From NCBI RefSeq assembly GCF_021129235.1, contig NZ_JAJOMA010000003.1, positions 310,001 through 374,000 of the forward strand: DNA of 64,000 nucleotides. The letters are read 5' to 3'. A program made the position numbers and the translations under genes. A model generated the notes under the pieces. That model saw nothing but the letters and a program-made list of their open reading frames with translations, ran no database searches and was not told the DNA's origin. This stretch comes from Kineosporia mesophila. GTDB lineage: Bacteria > Actinomycetota > Actinomycetes > Actinomycetales > Kineosporiaceae. Positions 35,664-43,099 of the stretch are shown here, piece by piece. Position 1 is the stretch's first letter. The number at the start of each line of letters is the position of its first letter.

Positions 35664-36881
35664 GTGACTGACGGCCCCACCACACTCTCCCTGGAGGAAT
35701 TGGCTCCCGAGGCCGGTGTCCTGCGCATCTACCGTCAGGTCTTCTCCGTCCTGGCCCGTGAGCACGGGGCGATGATCAGCGACGTCGAGCTGCTCGACAT
35801 CGACGAGGCGATCCTCGCCGCGTTCGCCGATGCCGGGAACGAGGGCCTGACCCTGGAGTCGGCCGTCGCGGCCTGCCGGCGCCACGATCCCGCCTCCGTG
35901 ACCCGCCGGTTCGAGGTCCTGCGGGGCTACGGCGCGATCACCCGCGTCGTCGATCATCCGGGCGAGCGATTCCACCGCGCGGCGTTCGCGCCCTACGTGA
36001 TGCTGCTCTTCCTGCGCCGCCTGGCCGCCGCCGGTGGTCAGGGCGAGCTGCACCAGCTGCTCGCCCTGGAGGGCCTGAGCATCCGCTCGCCGGGCGCCGT
36101 GGCCGACGACGGCCGGGGCTCGGTGAACCGGCTGTCGCGGGTGTTCCGCCTGATGGCCAACCAGCTCTCCAGTCTCACCACCACCAGCCCGGTCGAGGAG
36201 CTGCGCGAGCACGCCGAGCTGCTGTGGGGCAACCGCGCCCTGATCAGCCAGGCCGAGGACGTGCACGCACAGGCCCTGCAACGCTGGCCCGAGCTCGACC
36301 GCGAGTGCGCCCAGCTGCGCACCGCCCTGGCCGCCTACGCCGACTCCAGCGAGTCCGCCGCGGCCCGGCTGATCGAACAGGCCGGTTCCACCCGGGCGCT
36401 GGGTCTGCTGCCGGTCGAGACCTGGCGCAGCTTCGCGCGGACCTCCGACGCGCAAACCCTGGCCGGGGTGCTCGACGGGCAGGTCTTCGACGCCGTCGCC
36501 CCCTGGTTCTCCCCGCAGGCCATGGCCCTGGCCGTGGAGAACGCCTCGAGCTCGGGCCCGGTCCGGATGCCCCCGCCGCGTCCCACCGGCGACACCGACG
36601 CCCCCACCGACCGGCCGGTCGCCGGGGACTGTGACCTGCGCGAGTTCACCGACCGGGTGCTCGCCCACCGCGACCGGGTCGGGGTGTCCCAGCTGCTCGA
36701 CGACGCGCAGGACTGGATGGACGGGCGCCGCACCCTGTCCCTGCTGGTCGCCTCCCACCACTCCCCCGAGGTGGACGCGGAACTGACCTGGGCGGACGGC
36801 TTCCGGGTCGATCCGCAGGCCGCGGTGCCGTGGGTGTCGGGCGGGATGTTCGGTCGGGTCGTGGGGTCGGGGAACGCGTGA
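35664..36881 (+). CDS. Kleisin-like (MukF/JetA-type) subunit of an SMC operon, tentative
   Basis: 405 residues from GTG 35664. The N-terminus looks like a winged helix (LRIYRQVFSVLAREHGAMIS... SVTRRFEVLRGYGAITRVVDH), then a helical region with heptads (SRVFRLMANQLSSLTTTSPVEELREHAELL, RCAQLRTALAAYADSS) and a second small domain at the C-terminus (FTDRVLAHRDRVGVSQLLDDAQDWM). This order is what MukF and JetA kleisins show, but sequence is too far to be sure. First of four coupled genes; its stop overlaps the next GTG. Confidence 0.55.
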   Translation: MTDGPTTLSLEELAPEAGVLRIYRQVFSVLAREHGAMISDVELLDIDEAILAAFADAGNEGLTLESAVAACRRHDPASVTRRFEVLRGYGAITRVVDHPGERFHRAAFAPYVMLLFLRRLAAAGGQGELHQLLALEGLSIRSPGAVADDGRGSVNRLSRVFRLMANQLSSLTTTSPVEELREHAELLWGNRALISQAEDVHAQALQRWPELDRECAQLRTALAAYADSSESAAARLIEQAGSTRALGLLPVETWRSFARTSDAQTLAGVLDGQVFDAVAPWFSPQAMALAVENASSSGPVRMPPPRPTGDTDAPTDRPVAGDCDLREFTDRVLAHRDRVGVSQLLDDAQDWMDGRRTLSLLVASHHSPEVDAELTWADGFRVDPQAAVPWVSGGMFGRVVGSGNA

Positions 36882-37600
36882 ACACCGCTGACACCGCCCT
36901 GTGGTGGGCGCGCGCCCGCGCGCTCGGCCCCGCCCGGCACGAGGCCGGCACGCCCGCTCCCGACGGTTTCCTGCGTCTGCTCGAGCCGCACGCCGGCGAC
37001 GTCTGGCTGCTCCCTGCCCATCCCGGCACGGCCGGACCGTGGGTGCTCGACGAAATGGGTTTCAGCGGACCCACGATTGAGCAGCCCAACGACACCGCGC
37101 GGATGCTGGCCGCCGTCGTCCGCTGCTGCTGGACCGATCCCGAAGCCCCGATCTGGCCCGGGCGGGAGGTTGACTGGGAGACCGTGCTGTCGGTCTACCG
37201 CACGTTCGGTGACCGGGAGGAATCCGTGCTGAACCGCGCCGCCACCGGCGCGATCCGCCGTCTCAACGGCGGCGGCTGGGTGCTGTGGGACGACGACCGC
37301 CGGGTCGTGCGTCTCGGCCCGCGCTGTGGCACCTGGGTCAACGCCGACCTCACCGTGCTCCGTGAGCTCTACCGCAGCCTGCCGCCCCCGGAAGAGCCGG
37401 AGGAGGACGAGGAATACGGGGAGACTCCGCCGGATCACGACCAGGGTGCCGGCTCCACCCCCGTCCGTGATCAGGCAAACCTTCCCGGGCCCCCGGCTGA
37501 TGACGATGATGCGGTGGACGCCTCCATGATGGACGCGGATGCGCACCTGCGTGAGGTCCCCGCCTCCGTGGGTGAAGAGGACCGGGGTGATCCGGCGTGA
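36878..37600 (+). CDS. Winged-helix-like (possible KITE/MukE-type) protein of the SMC operon
   Basis: 240 residues from GTG 36878 inside the previous stop (GTGA). The central part (VDWETVLSVYRTFGDREESVLNRAATGAIRRLNGGGWVLW in order) reads as a winged helix with a beta hairpin, as in KITE subunits. The C-terminal 60 residues are acidic and disordered, and contain the residues RDQANLPGPP encoded by a copy of the dispersed repeat (37466-37489). No enzyme motif. Role as SMC-kleisin partner is inferred from operon position and size. Confidence 0.5.
   Translation: MNTADTALWWARARALGPARHEAGTPAPDGFLRLLEPHAGDVWLLPAHPGTAGPWVLDEMGFSGPTIEQPNDTARMLAAVVRCCWTDPEAPIWPGREVDWETVLSVYRTFGDREESVLNRAATGAIRRLNGGGWVLWDDDRRVVRLGPRCGTWVNADLTVLRELYRSLPPPEEPEEDEEYGETPPDHDQGAGSTPVRDQANLPGPPADDDDAVDASMMDADAHLREVPASVGEEDRGDPA
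37466..37489 (+). repeat. Dispersed repeat copy inside a coding region
   Basis: CGTGATCAGGCAAACCTTCC plus CGGG matches the element at 31121-31143 nearly base for base, but here it is read in frame and encodes RDQANLPG in the acidic tail of the protein. Confidence 0.7.
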
Positions 37601-38334
37601 GCGAGATGGAGATGCATCCCGCGTTCACCGCGGCCGTGGCCGACCTGTCCGAGCGGCACCGGGACGAGGTGCTGGCCGCCTACGCCGCCGTCGAGCACAG
37701 CTGGCAGCCGCTGCACGAGTCGCAGATGCTGGCGCTGCGCGACGCCACGCTGCGCCGGGCGCTCCAGCAGATGCTGCACCCGCTGGGCCGCACGCTGGTC
37801 AAGGTCGGGCCGCACCTGTGGACGTCGGGCTACCGCGACGACATCGCGCGGGAGCTGTCCGAGGAGATGCTGGAGTCGCTGCCGCTGGTCGACCGGGCCG
37901 TGTTCGTGCTGATCCTCATCCACTCGGTGGCGATCCCGCGCAGCCAGGGCCTGATCGATCAGGACACCTGGATCTCGAACCAGCCGACCTCGGTGGAAGA
38001 ACTGAACCGCTACTCCCGGCTCCCGCGCACCGCGGTCCGCACCGGGCTGGCCCGGCTGCGGGCGTCCGGGCTGGTGCAGATCGCGCCCGACCGGCGTCCG
38101 CACCAGGCCCGCGGGAGCAGCAACACCAACGCGGGGGCGTCCTACCTGCCCGGACCACAGCTGGCGCGACTGACCCCCGCGGCCCGTCGCCGCCTGCAGG
38201 AAGAACTCATCCTCGCGGCCGGCGCGGACACCCCCCTGGCGGCCGCGATCCGGGCGCGACGGGCGCGCCCGTCGGAAGACGGCGTCCTCAAACCCTCGGC
38301 ACCGGAAGCAACTGAAACGCAGGAGAACTCGTGA
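37597..38334 (+). CDS. Second winged-helix-like (KITE/MukE-type) protein of the SMC operon
   Basis: 245 residues from GTG 37597 (overlap GTGA). Residues about 85-160 include DRAVFVLILIHSVAIP and a winged-helix segment TSVEELNRYSRLPRTAVRTG followed by LARLRASGLVQIAP. The protein is helical before that and basic/disordered at the end (AAIRARRARPS). Two small DNA-binding-fold proteins beside a kleisin-like and an SMC gene is the expected make-up of a MukBEF/Wadjet-like condensin. Family not recognised outright. Confidence 0.5.
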   Translation: MSEMEMHPAFTAAVADLSERHRDEVLAAYAAVEHSWQPLHESQMLALRDATLRRALQQMLHPLGRTLVKVGPHLWTSGYRDDIARELSEEMLESLPLVDRAVFVLILIHSVAIPRSQGLIDQDTWISNQPTSVEELNRYSRLPRTAVRTGLARLRASGLVQIAPDRRPHQARGSSNTNAGASYLPGPQLARLTPAARRRLQEELILAAGADTPLAAAIRARRARPSEDGVLKPSAPEATETQENS

Positions 38335-41300
38335 GCACGCCACCGATGATCGACCGCAACGACCCGACCGACATCGTCGGTCCGCGGGTGCTGGTCGGCG
38401 TGCAGATGGTCGACATCTCGCGACTGTCGGCGCACCCGGTACCGCTGACCAACGGCGGACTCATCACCGTGGCCGGGCAGGGGCCGAAAGACTCCAACGG
38501 CGCGGGGAAGTCGTCGTTCATCGCGGCCCTCAGCCTGCTGCACGCGGACGAGCAGTGGCGGCTGGCCGGAGGCGCCCCGGGCGCGGCCGAGCTGCTGTTC
38601 ACGGCGGAACTCGCCGCCCAGGAGGCCAAGTGGGCCAACGCCGATCACGGTTTCGTGATCGGGGTGTTCGCCGACCCGGCGTCGCAGACCCAGGAGGAGC
38701 TGGAGGCCGGCGCGCTGACGGTCTGGCTGCGGATCAACCGCAAGTCGCCGTACCTGAGCCTGCGCTGGGTGCGGGGGCTGCACGTGCCCTACGGCTCGAA
38801 CGACGCCGAGCGCGCGGCCGGGGTAGAGGGTCTGTGGAACCGGCTGCCGCACTCCAACGGGCGGGACGACTTCCACGCCGGGCGGCTGGCCCGGGTGCTG
38901 TACGGCGGCCAGGTGCGCTGTGTCTCGTTCCTGTCCACGTCCGTACGCGCGTCCCCGGCGGCCAACCTCCTGGCCCAGCCCCTGAACGAGCTGTCCCCGT
39001 GGCGGATGTTCGACGCCGTCGCGACCCTCACCGGGCTGGACCGCGAGCTGGAGCAGGAGCAGGCACTGCGCTCGGGTGAGCACGCCCGGCGCACCGACGT
39101 GGCCGAGGCCGAGCACGACCTGTCCACCTGGCAGCGCGAGATGGAGGGCGTCGAGGCCGGGATCAAGCGCCGCGACCGGGCCCGGGAGATTCTCGGCGAG
39201 GCCCGCGAGACCTGGCGCTCGCGGTCGGCCCGGCACGTGGTGGACGGCCTGGAACAGCTGGCCCAGCTGCGCACCAACCTCGGTGACGTGCGCGGTGGGC
39301 AGGCCCAGGCGCGCGCGCAGCTGGCCGAGAACGAGGCCCGGATGGAGGAACTCGGCAACGACGACGGTCTTCAGGAGACCTTCCGGGAGACCGAGCGGCT
39401 GCGCAACGAGCTGCGGGAGCGGCGCAGCAACGCCGATACCCAGGCCCGGATGAACCTGCGTTCCGTCGAAGAGCTCAGCGCGAAACTGCGCGACCTGAAA
39501 GAGGCGGCGCGCGCGGCCGACGGCCGCGACGTGACCCGGGCCCGCGAGGAGGTGGGCGCGGCGCAGGAGGCGCTGGAGGCCGTGATCTCCCGCCGCGGTG
39601 CCGCCGAGGACGCCGTGGCGTCGGCCGCCCGGCAGGTGAAGGCCGCCGAGGCCGGAGACGATGTGGCCGCGCAGCAGCTGAAACTGCTGCAGAAGGCCGG
39701 GATCCCGGTCGCCAGCGTGGTCGACGTGCTGGACCTGGGCGAGAAGGAGCGGGCGGTCTGGGAACCCCGGCTGGTGCCCTACCGTCACGCCGTCGCGGTG
39801 CCGGCCGGTCAGGCCGACGCCGCGCGCGACGCCCTGGCCGGTGAGCCCGGCTCGATGATCGTGCTGGCCGACGGTCAGCCGTCCGACGACCTCCCGCGCA
39901 GCACCACCGACGAGTTCGGTCTCGCCACGTTCCTGAAAGCCCTTGACTCGCGCGCCGGTTCACGGCACGAGCACATGGACGACGCGGCCGGCGTGATCGT
40001 CGTGGCCGGCTTCGACCGCCCGCTGACCGGGCGGGACGCCCGGGTGAAGGCCGCCCGCGAGCAGCACGTCCTGACCGTCGAGATGCTCGAGCAGATCGGC
40101 ACCGCCCTGGAACGGGCCCGGGCCAAACTGGTCACGGCCAGCTCCCGGCTGGAGGGGGCCAAGGCGGCGCAGCAGGTCGAGGACGCCGAGGTCGGCATCG
40201 AGCGGCTGCGCGAGCAGGCGGGTGAGCTGCAGGAGGCCCTGGAAGAACTCCTCGGCCCGCTGGAAGATGCCGAGGCCGCACACACCCGGGCCGCCGTCGA
40301 CCGGCAGACCCGGCTGGACAAGATCAACACGCTGCGCGGCGAGGTGACGCGCAGCCGGGCCGAGGTGAAGAAGTCCGAGGAGATCGCCGAGAAGCTGGAG
40401 GCCGAGCTGCGGGCGGTCGACGTCGACGCCCGGGCCGTGGCCTGGGGCGCCACGTCCGGCAAGGCCGAGGACCACCTGCTGACCCTGCCCGAGGACGAGC
40501 AGCGGCGCAGCACCACCGAATGGAACAACCTGGTCTCCAACCACCTGGAAGACGTTCTGCGGCGCTGCTTCCCGGACAGCACCGCGGCCCAGGAGTACCC
40601 GGCCGAGCTGCGGGAGCTGGTGTTCGAGCAGAACTGGCGGCGCAGCACGCTGGAGGCCCAGGTGCCCCTCATCCCCGACCTGATGCGGGCCCTGCGCACC
40701 CACCTGGACGTGACCGCGCAGCAGGACGCGCACGACCAGGCGATGATCGACCAGCAGCGGGCCCAGCGCCGCGCCGACCTCGAGGCCGCGCGCGCCGGTC
40801 TGTCCGAGTCCGAGCAGACCACCCGCGCCCACCGGTCCGTGCTGGCCCAGGGCATCAAGGCCAAGCTGAAGCTGGTCGCGGACGAGTTCGACCGGCTGGA
40901 CCGGGAGTACGGCGGGTACGGCGCCGGGCTGGACTATCCGGAGCCGGAGCCGCCGACCGAGCCGGACAAGCCGTGGCGCTGGAGCCTGACGCCGCGCTGG
41001 CGCCGGGCCGAGAACCAGCGCATGTCCAGCTACAACCTGCGGGCCAACACCGCGCAGATGGACGAGAAGGCCGTGAAACTGGTCTGCGCCTCGGCCCTGG
41101 CCGGCGGTAACGACCGGCCGCTGCTCCTCATCCTCGACGAACTCGGCCGCAACCTGGGCAAGCAGCACCGCCGCGAGGCCGTGGCCCTGTTCGAGCGGAT
41201 CGGCCGCGACCGCAACATCACGGTGATCGGTGCGCTGCAGGACGACATGGAGCGCTACGCCATCGAGGCGTCCAACCTCTACATCAAGCTGCGCCGCTCG

Positions 41301-41450
41301 TCCGACGCGGTGGCCTACAACGACCCGCCGATCGTGCTGGGCGACGACGCCAACCGCTCCCGCGTCGAGATGCTGCGCGAGTGGATGGCCGCCTACCGCC
41401 CGACGTCGAAGAACATCGACGTGCGGGAGGACGAGCTCGACCTGGCTTAG
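38331..41450 (+). CDS. SMC/MukB/JetC-like ATPase
   Basis: 1039 residues from GTG 38331 (overlap GTGA). Walker A GPKDSNGAGKSS at 51-62 (Lys60). Long coiled coils at about 230-440 and 570-860 (e.g. MEELGNDDGLQETFRETERL). Between them is a globular hinge-like part at about 445-560 (VWEPRLVPYRHAVAVPAGQ, GSMIVLADGQ). Walker B LLLILDE ends at Asp936/Glu937, with the following D-loop region LGRNLG. No standard LSGGQ is seen; SALAGG near 920 may stand in. It is the motor of the operon. A plasmid-defence or chromosome-organising role is possible. Confidence 0.85.
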   Translation: MSTPPMIDRNDPTDIVGPRVLVGVQMVDISRLSAHPVPLTNGGLITVAGQGPKDSNGAGKSSFIAALSLLHADEQWRLAGGAPGAAELLFTAELAAQEAKWANADHGFVIGVFADPASQTQEELEAGALTVWLRINRKSPYLSLRWVRGLHVPYGSNDAERAAGVEGLWNRLPHSNGRDDFHAGRLARVLYGGQVRCVSFLSTSVRASPAANLLAQPLNELSPWRMFDAVATLTGLDRELEQEQALRSGEHARRTDVAEAEHDLSTWQREMEGVEAGIKRRDRAREILGEARETWRSRSARHVVDGLEQLAQLRTNLGDVRGGQAQARAQLAENEARMEELGNDDGLQETFRETERLRNELRERRSNADTQARMNLRSVEELSAKLRDLKEAARAADGRDVTRAREEVGAAQEALEAVISRRGAAEDAVASAARQVKAAEAGDDVAAQQLKLLQKAGIPVASVVDVLDLGEKERAVWEPRLVPYRHAVAVPAGQADAARDALAGEPGSMIVLADGQPSDDLPRSTTDEFGLATFLKALDSRAGSRHEHMDDAAGVIVVAGFDRPLTGRDARVKAAREQHVLTVEMLEQIGTALERARAKLVTASSRLEGAKAAQQVEDAEVGIERLREQAGELQEALEELLGPLEDAEAAHTRAAVDRQTRLDKINTLRGEVTRSRAEVKKSEEIAEKLEAELRAVDVDARAVAWGATSGKAEDHLLTLPEDEQRRSTTEWNNLVSNHLEDVLRRCFPDSTAAQEYPAELRELVFEQNWRRSTLEAQVPLIPDLMRALRTHLDVTAQQDAHDQAMIDQQRAQRRADLEAARAGLSESEQTTRAHRSVLAQGIKAKLKLVADEFDRLDREYGGYGAGLDYPEPEPPTEPDKPWRWSLTPRWRRAENQRMSSYNLRANTAQMDEKAVKLVCASALAGGNDRPLLLILDELGRNLGKQHRREAVALFERIGRDRNITVIGALQDDMERYAIEASNLYIKLRRSSDAVAYNDPPIVLGDDANRSRVEMLREWMAAYRPTSKNIDVREDELDLA

Positions 41451-42046
41451 GAGCCGGACCCCAGGGCGAGGGTCAGGGACGTGTGTTCCAGCAGTCTCGG
41501 GTCGTGGGTCGAGGTGACGACCAGCGTTCCCTGACCGACCTGGTCGAGCACGGCATCGATGACGCGGCGGGCGTTCTCGTCGTCCTGGTGACCGGTCGGC
41601 TCGTCGAGGACGACGAGCTGGGCGCCGGGCAGCAGGGCCCGGGCCACCGCCACGCGCTGCTGCTCACCGATCGATCCCCCGCCGACCGGACGGCCGGCCA
41701 GCATCCCGACCCCGAGCCGGTCCAGGAGCTCGGCGGCCCGGTCGGGTGCGGCCGGATGACCGGCGGCAAGCGCGGGCAGCACCAGGTTCTCCACCCCGTC
41801 GAGCTCGGCCAGCAGGGCCAGCCGCTGGGGCACGACCGCGATCCGGGCCCAGTCGGCCAGGTCGGCCGTGGGGGTGCCGTCGAGCAGCACCCGGCCCCTC
41901 TCCGGCCGCTCGAACCCGGCGATCAGATGGCACAACGTGGACTTCCCCGAACCCGAGTGCCCGGTCAGCGCGACCAGCATCCCGGGCCCCGCCGTCAGGT
42001 CGACGCCGTCGAGCACCCCGTGCCCGACGTTCTCCACGGTCAGCAT
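41447..42046 (-). CDS. ABC transporter ATP-binding protein (LolD/MacB-like)
   Basis: 199 residues. Walker A GHSGSGKST, Q-loop VVPQ, Walker B LVVLDEPTG and H-loop STHD are all present. The signature motif reads GGGSIGEQQR instead of LSGGEQQR, a degenerate form. It ends 3 bases inside the convergent SMC gene. Directly after the second ATPase gene (42047), so both are coupled. Two different ATPases with one large FtsX-type permease suggests a heterodimer motor. Confidence 0.88.
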   Translation of the reverse strand: MLTVENVGHGVLDGVDLTAGPGMLVALTGHSGSGKSTLCHLIAGFERPERGRVLLDGTPTADLADWARIAVVPQRLALLAELDGVENLVLPALAAGHPAAPDRAAELLDRLGVGMLAGRPVGGGSIGEQQRVAVARALLPGAQLVVLDEPTGHQDDENARRVIDAVLDQVGQGTLVVTSTHDPRLLEHTSLTLALGSGS

Positions 42047-43099
42047 TTACGCCCCCTCCGCTCCGTCACCCGACACCGGCCGGGCCGGACCGATGTTCCT
42101 GTGTGCCCATCCATCACTTCGTTCGCGATCATGCAAAACCTCCCCGGAGACTCTGACCTGATCGCGATCGGAAGCCGGCGCGGCCGACGCACCGTCACCG
42201 TCCGACCTGATGGTCCCGGCCCCGGGCATGGTTCCGGCCCCGGGTACAACCGTCTCCGGCGCCTGCAGAATCACCCATCCCGCTTCGATGCGCACCCGCG
42301 CCCGCCGGCCCGGGAAGAGCTGAAGGGCCTCGGGTGGCAGCTGAAGTCGCCCGGCGCCGTCGATGACCGCGTCGGCGGTGCGCGACCGGCCCGACTCCTC
42401 GTGCAGCTCCGGGCCCGACCGCTCGGCCGAGAGCACCCCGTGCCGCAGGTGCAGCACCCGCGGGAGAAGACGCAGGGCGCGGGAGTCGTGCGTCGAGAGC
42501 ACGCAAGTGGTGCCGGCGGCGGCGATCTCGCCGAGGGCCGCGATGACCCGGCCGGCGTTGTCGTCGTCCAGCTCGGCGGTCGGCTCGTCGGCCACCACCA
42601 GGTCGGGAGCGTGGGTCAGCGCGGCGGCGACGGCCAGGCGCTGCTGCTCACCGCCGGAGAGCCGGGCCGGCCGGGCGTCGGCCCGGTGCGACAGGGCCAG
42701 CATCTCCAGCACGGCCCCCGGGGCCAGACCCTGCGTGCGGCCCCGGGTGCGCGCCACCTGCCGCAGGTTCTCCATCGCGGTCAGGTGCGGGAACAGCCCG
42801 TGCGCCGGACGTTGCGGAACCCAGGCAATACCGTTGCGGCGCAATCCGTTCAGCACCGATCCGCGAGCGCGCGTGACGTCGGTGCCGAACATCGTCACCG
42901 TGCCCGCGCTCGCCCGGTCGCGCAGGGACAGGATCGACAGCAACGTGCTCTTGCCCCCGCCGGAGGGACCGGCGATGGCGGTCACGCTGCCGCGCGGAAA
43001 GTCCACGTCGACCCCCCGCAGCGCGTGCACCTCTCCCGAGACCGCCTGGTAGATCCGCACCACACTGCGGAACCCGGCGGTGATGTCGTCACTGGTCAT
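42047..43099 (-). CDS. ABC transporter ATP-binding protein with long C-terminal tail
   Basis: 350 residues. The ABC domain (about 1-215) has Walker A GPSGGGKST, signature LSGGEQQRLA, Walker B LVVADEPTAEL and H-loop STHDS. About 135 residues follow, including a predicted small beta domain (AVIDGAGRLQLPPEALQLF, RVRIEAGWVILQAPE) and a disordered tail that contains a copy of the dispersed repeat at 42124-42148. The stop adjoins the start of the second ATPase gene. Works with the 43089-45959 permease. Confidence 0.88.
   Translation of the reverse strand: MTSDDITAGFRSVVRIYQAVSGEVHALRGVDVDFPRGSVTAIAGPSGGGKSTLLSILSLRDRASAGTVTMFGTDVTRARGSVLNGLRRNGIAWVPQRPAHGLFPHLTAMENLRQVARTRGRTQGLAPGAVLEMLALSHRADARPARLSGGEQQRLAVAAALTHAPDLVVADEPTAELDDDNAGRVIAALGEIAAAGTTCVLSTHDSRALRLLPRVLHLRHGVLSAERSGPELHEESGRSRTADAVIDGAGRLQLPPEALQLFPGRRARVRIEAGWVILQAPETVVPGAGTMPGAGTIRSDGDGASAAPASDRDQVRVSGEVLHDRERSDGWAHRNIGPARPVSGDGAEGA
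42124..42148. repeat. Dispersed repeat copy inside an ABC ATPase gene
   Basis: CGCGATCATGCAAAACCTCC plus CCGGA is the same sequence as the left arm at 26770-26791 with one base changed at the start (CGCGATC for CGTGATC). It is read on the minus strand within the C-terminal tail (SGEVLHDRERS). Confidence 0.75.
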
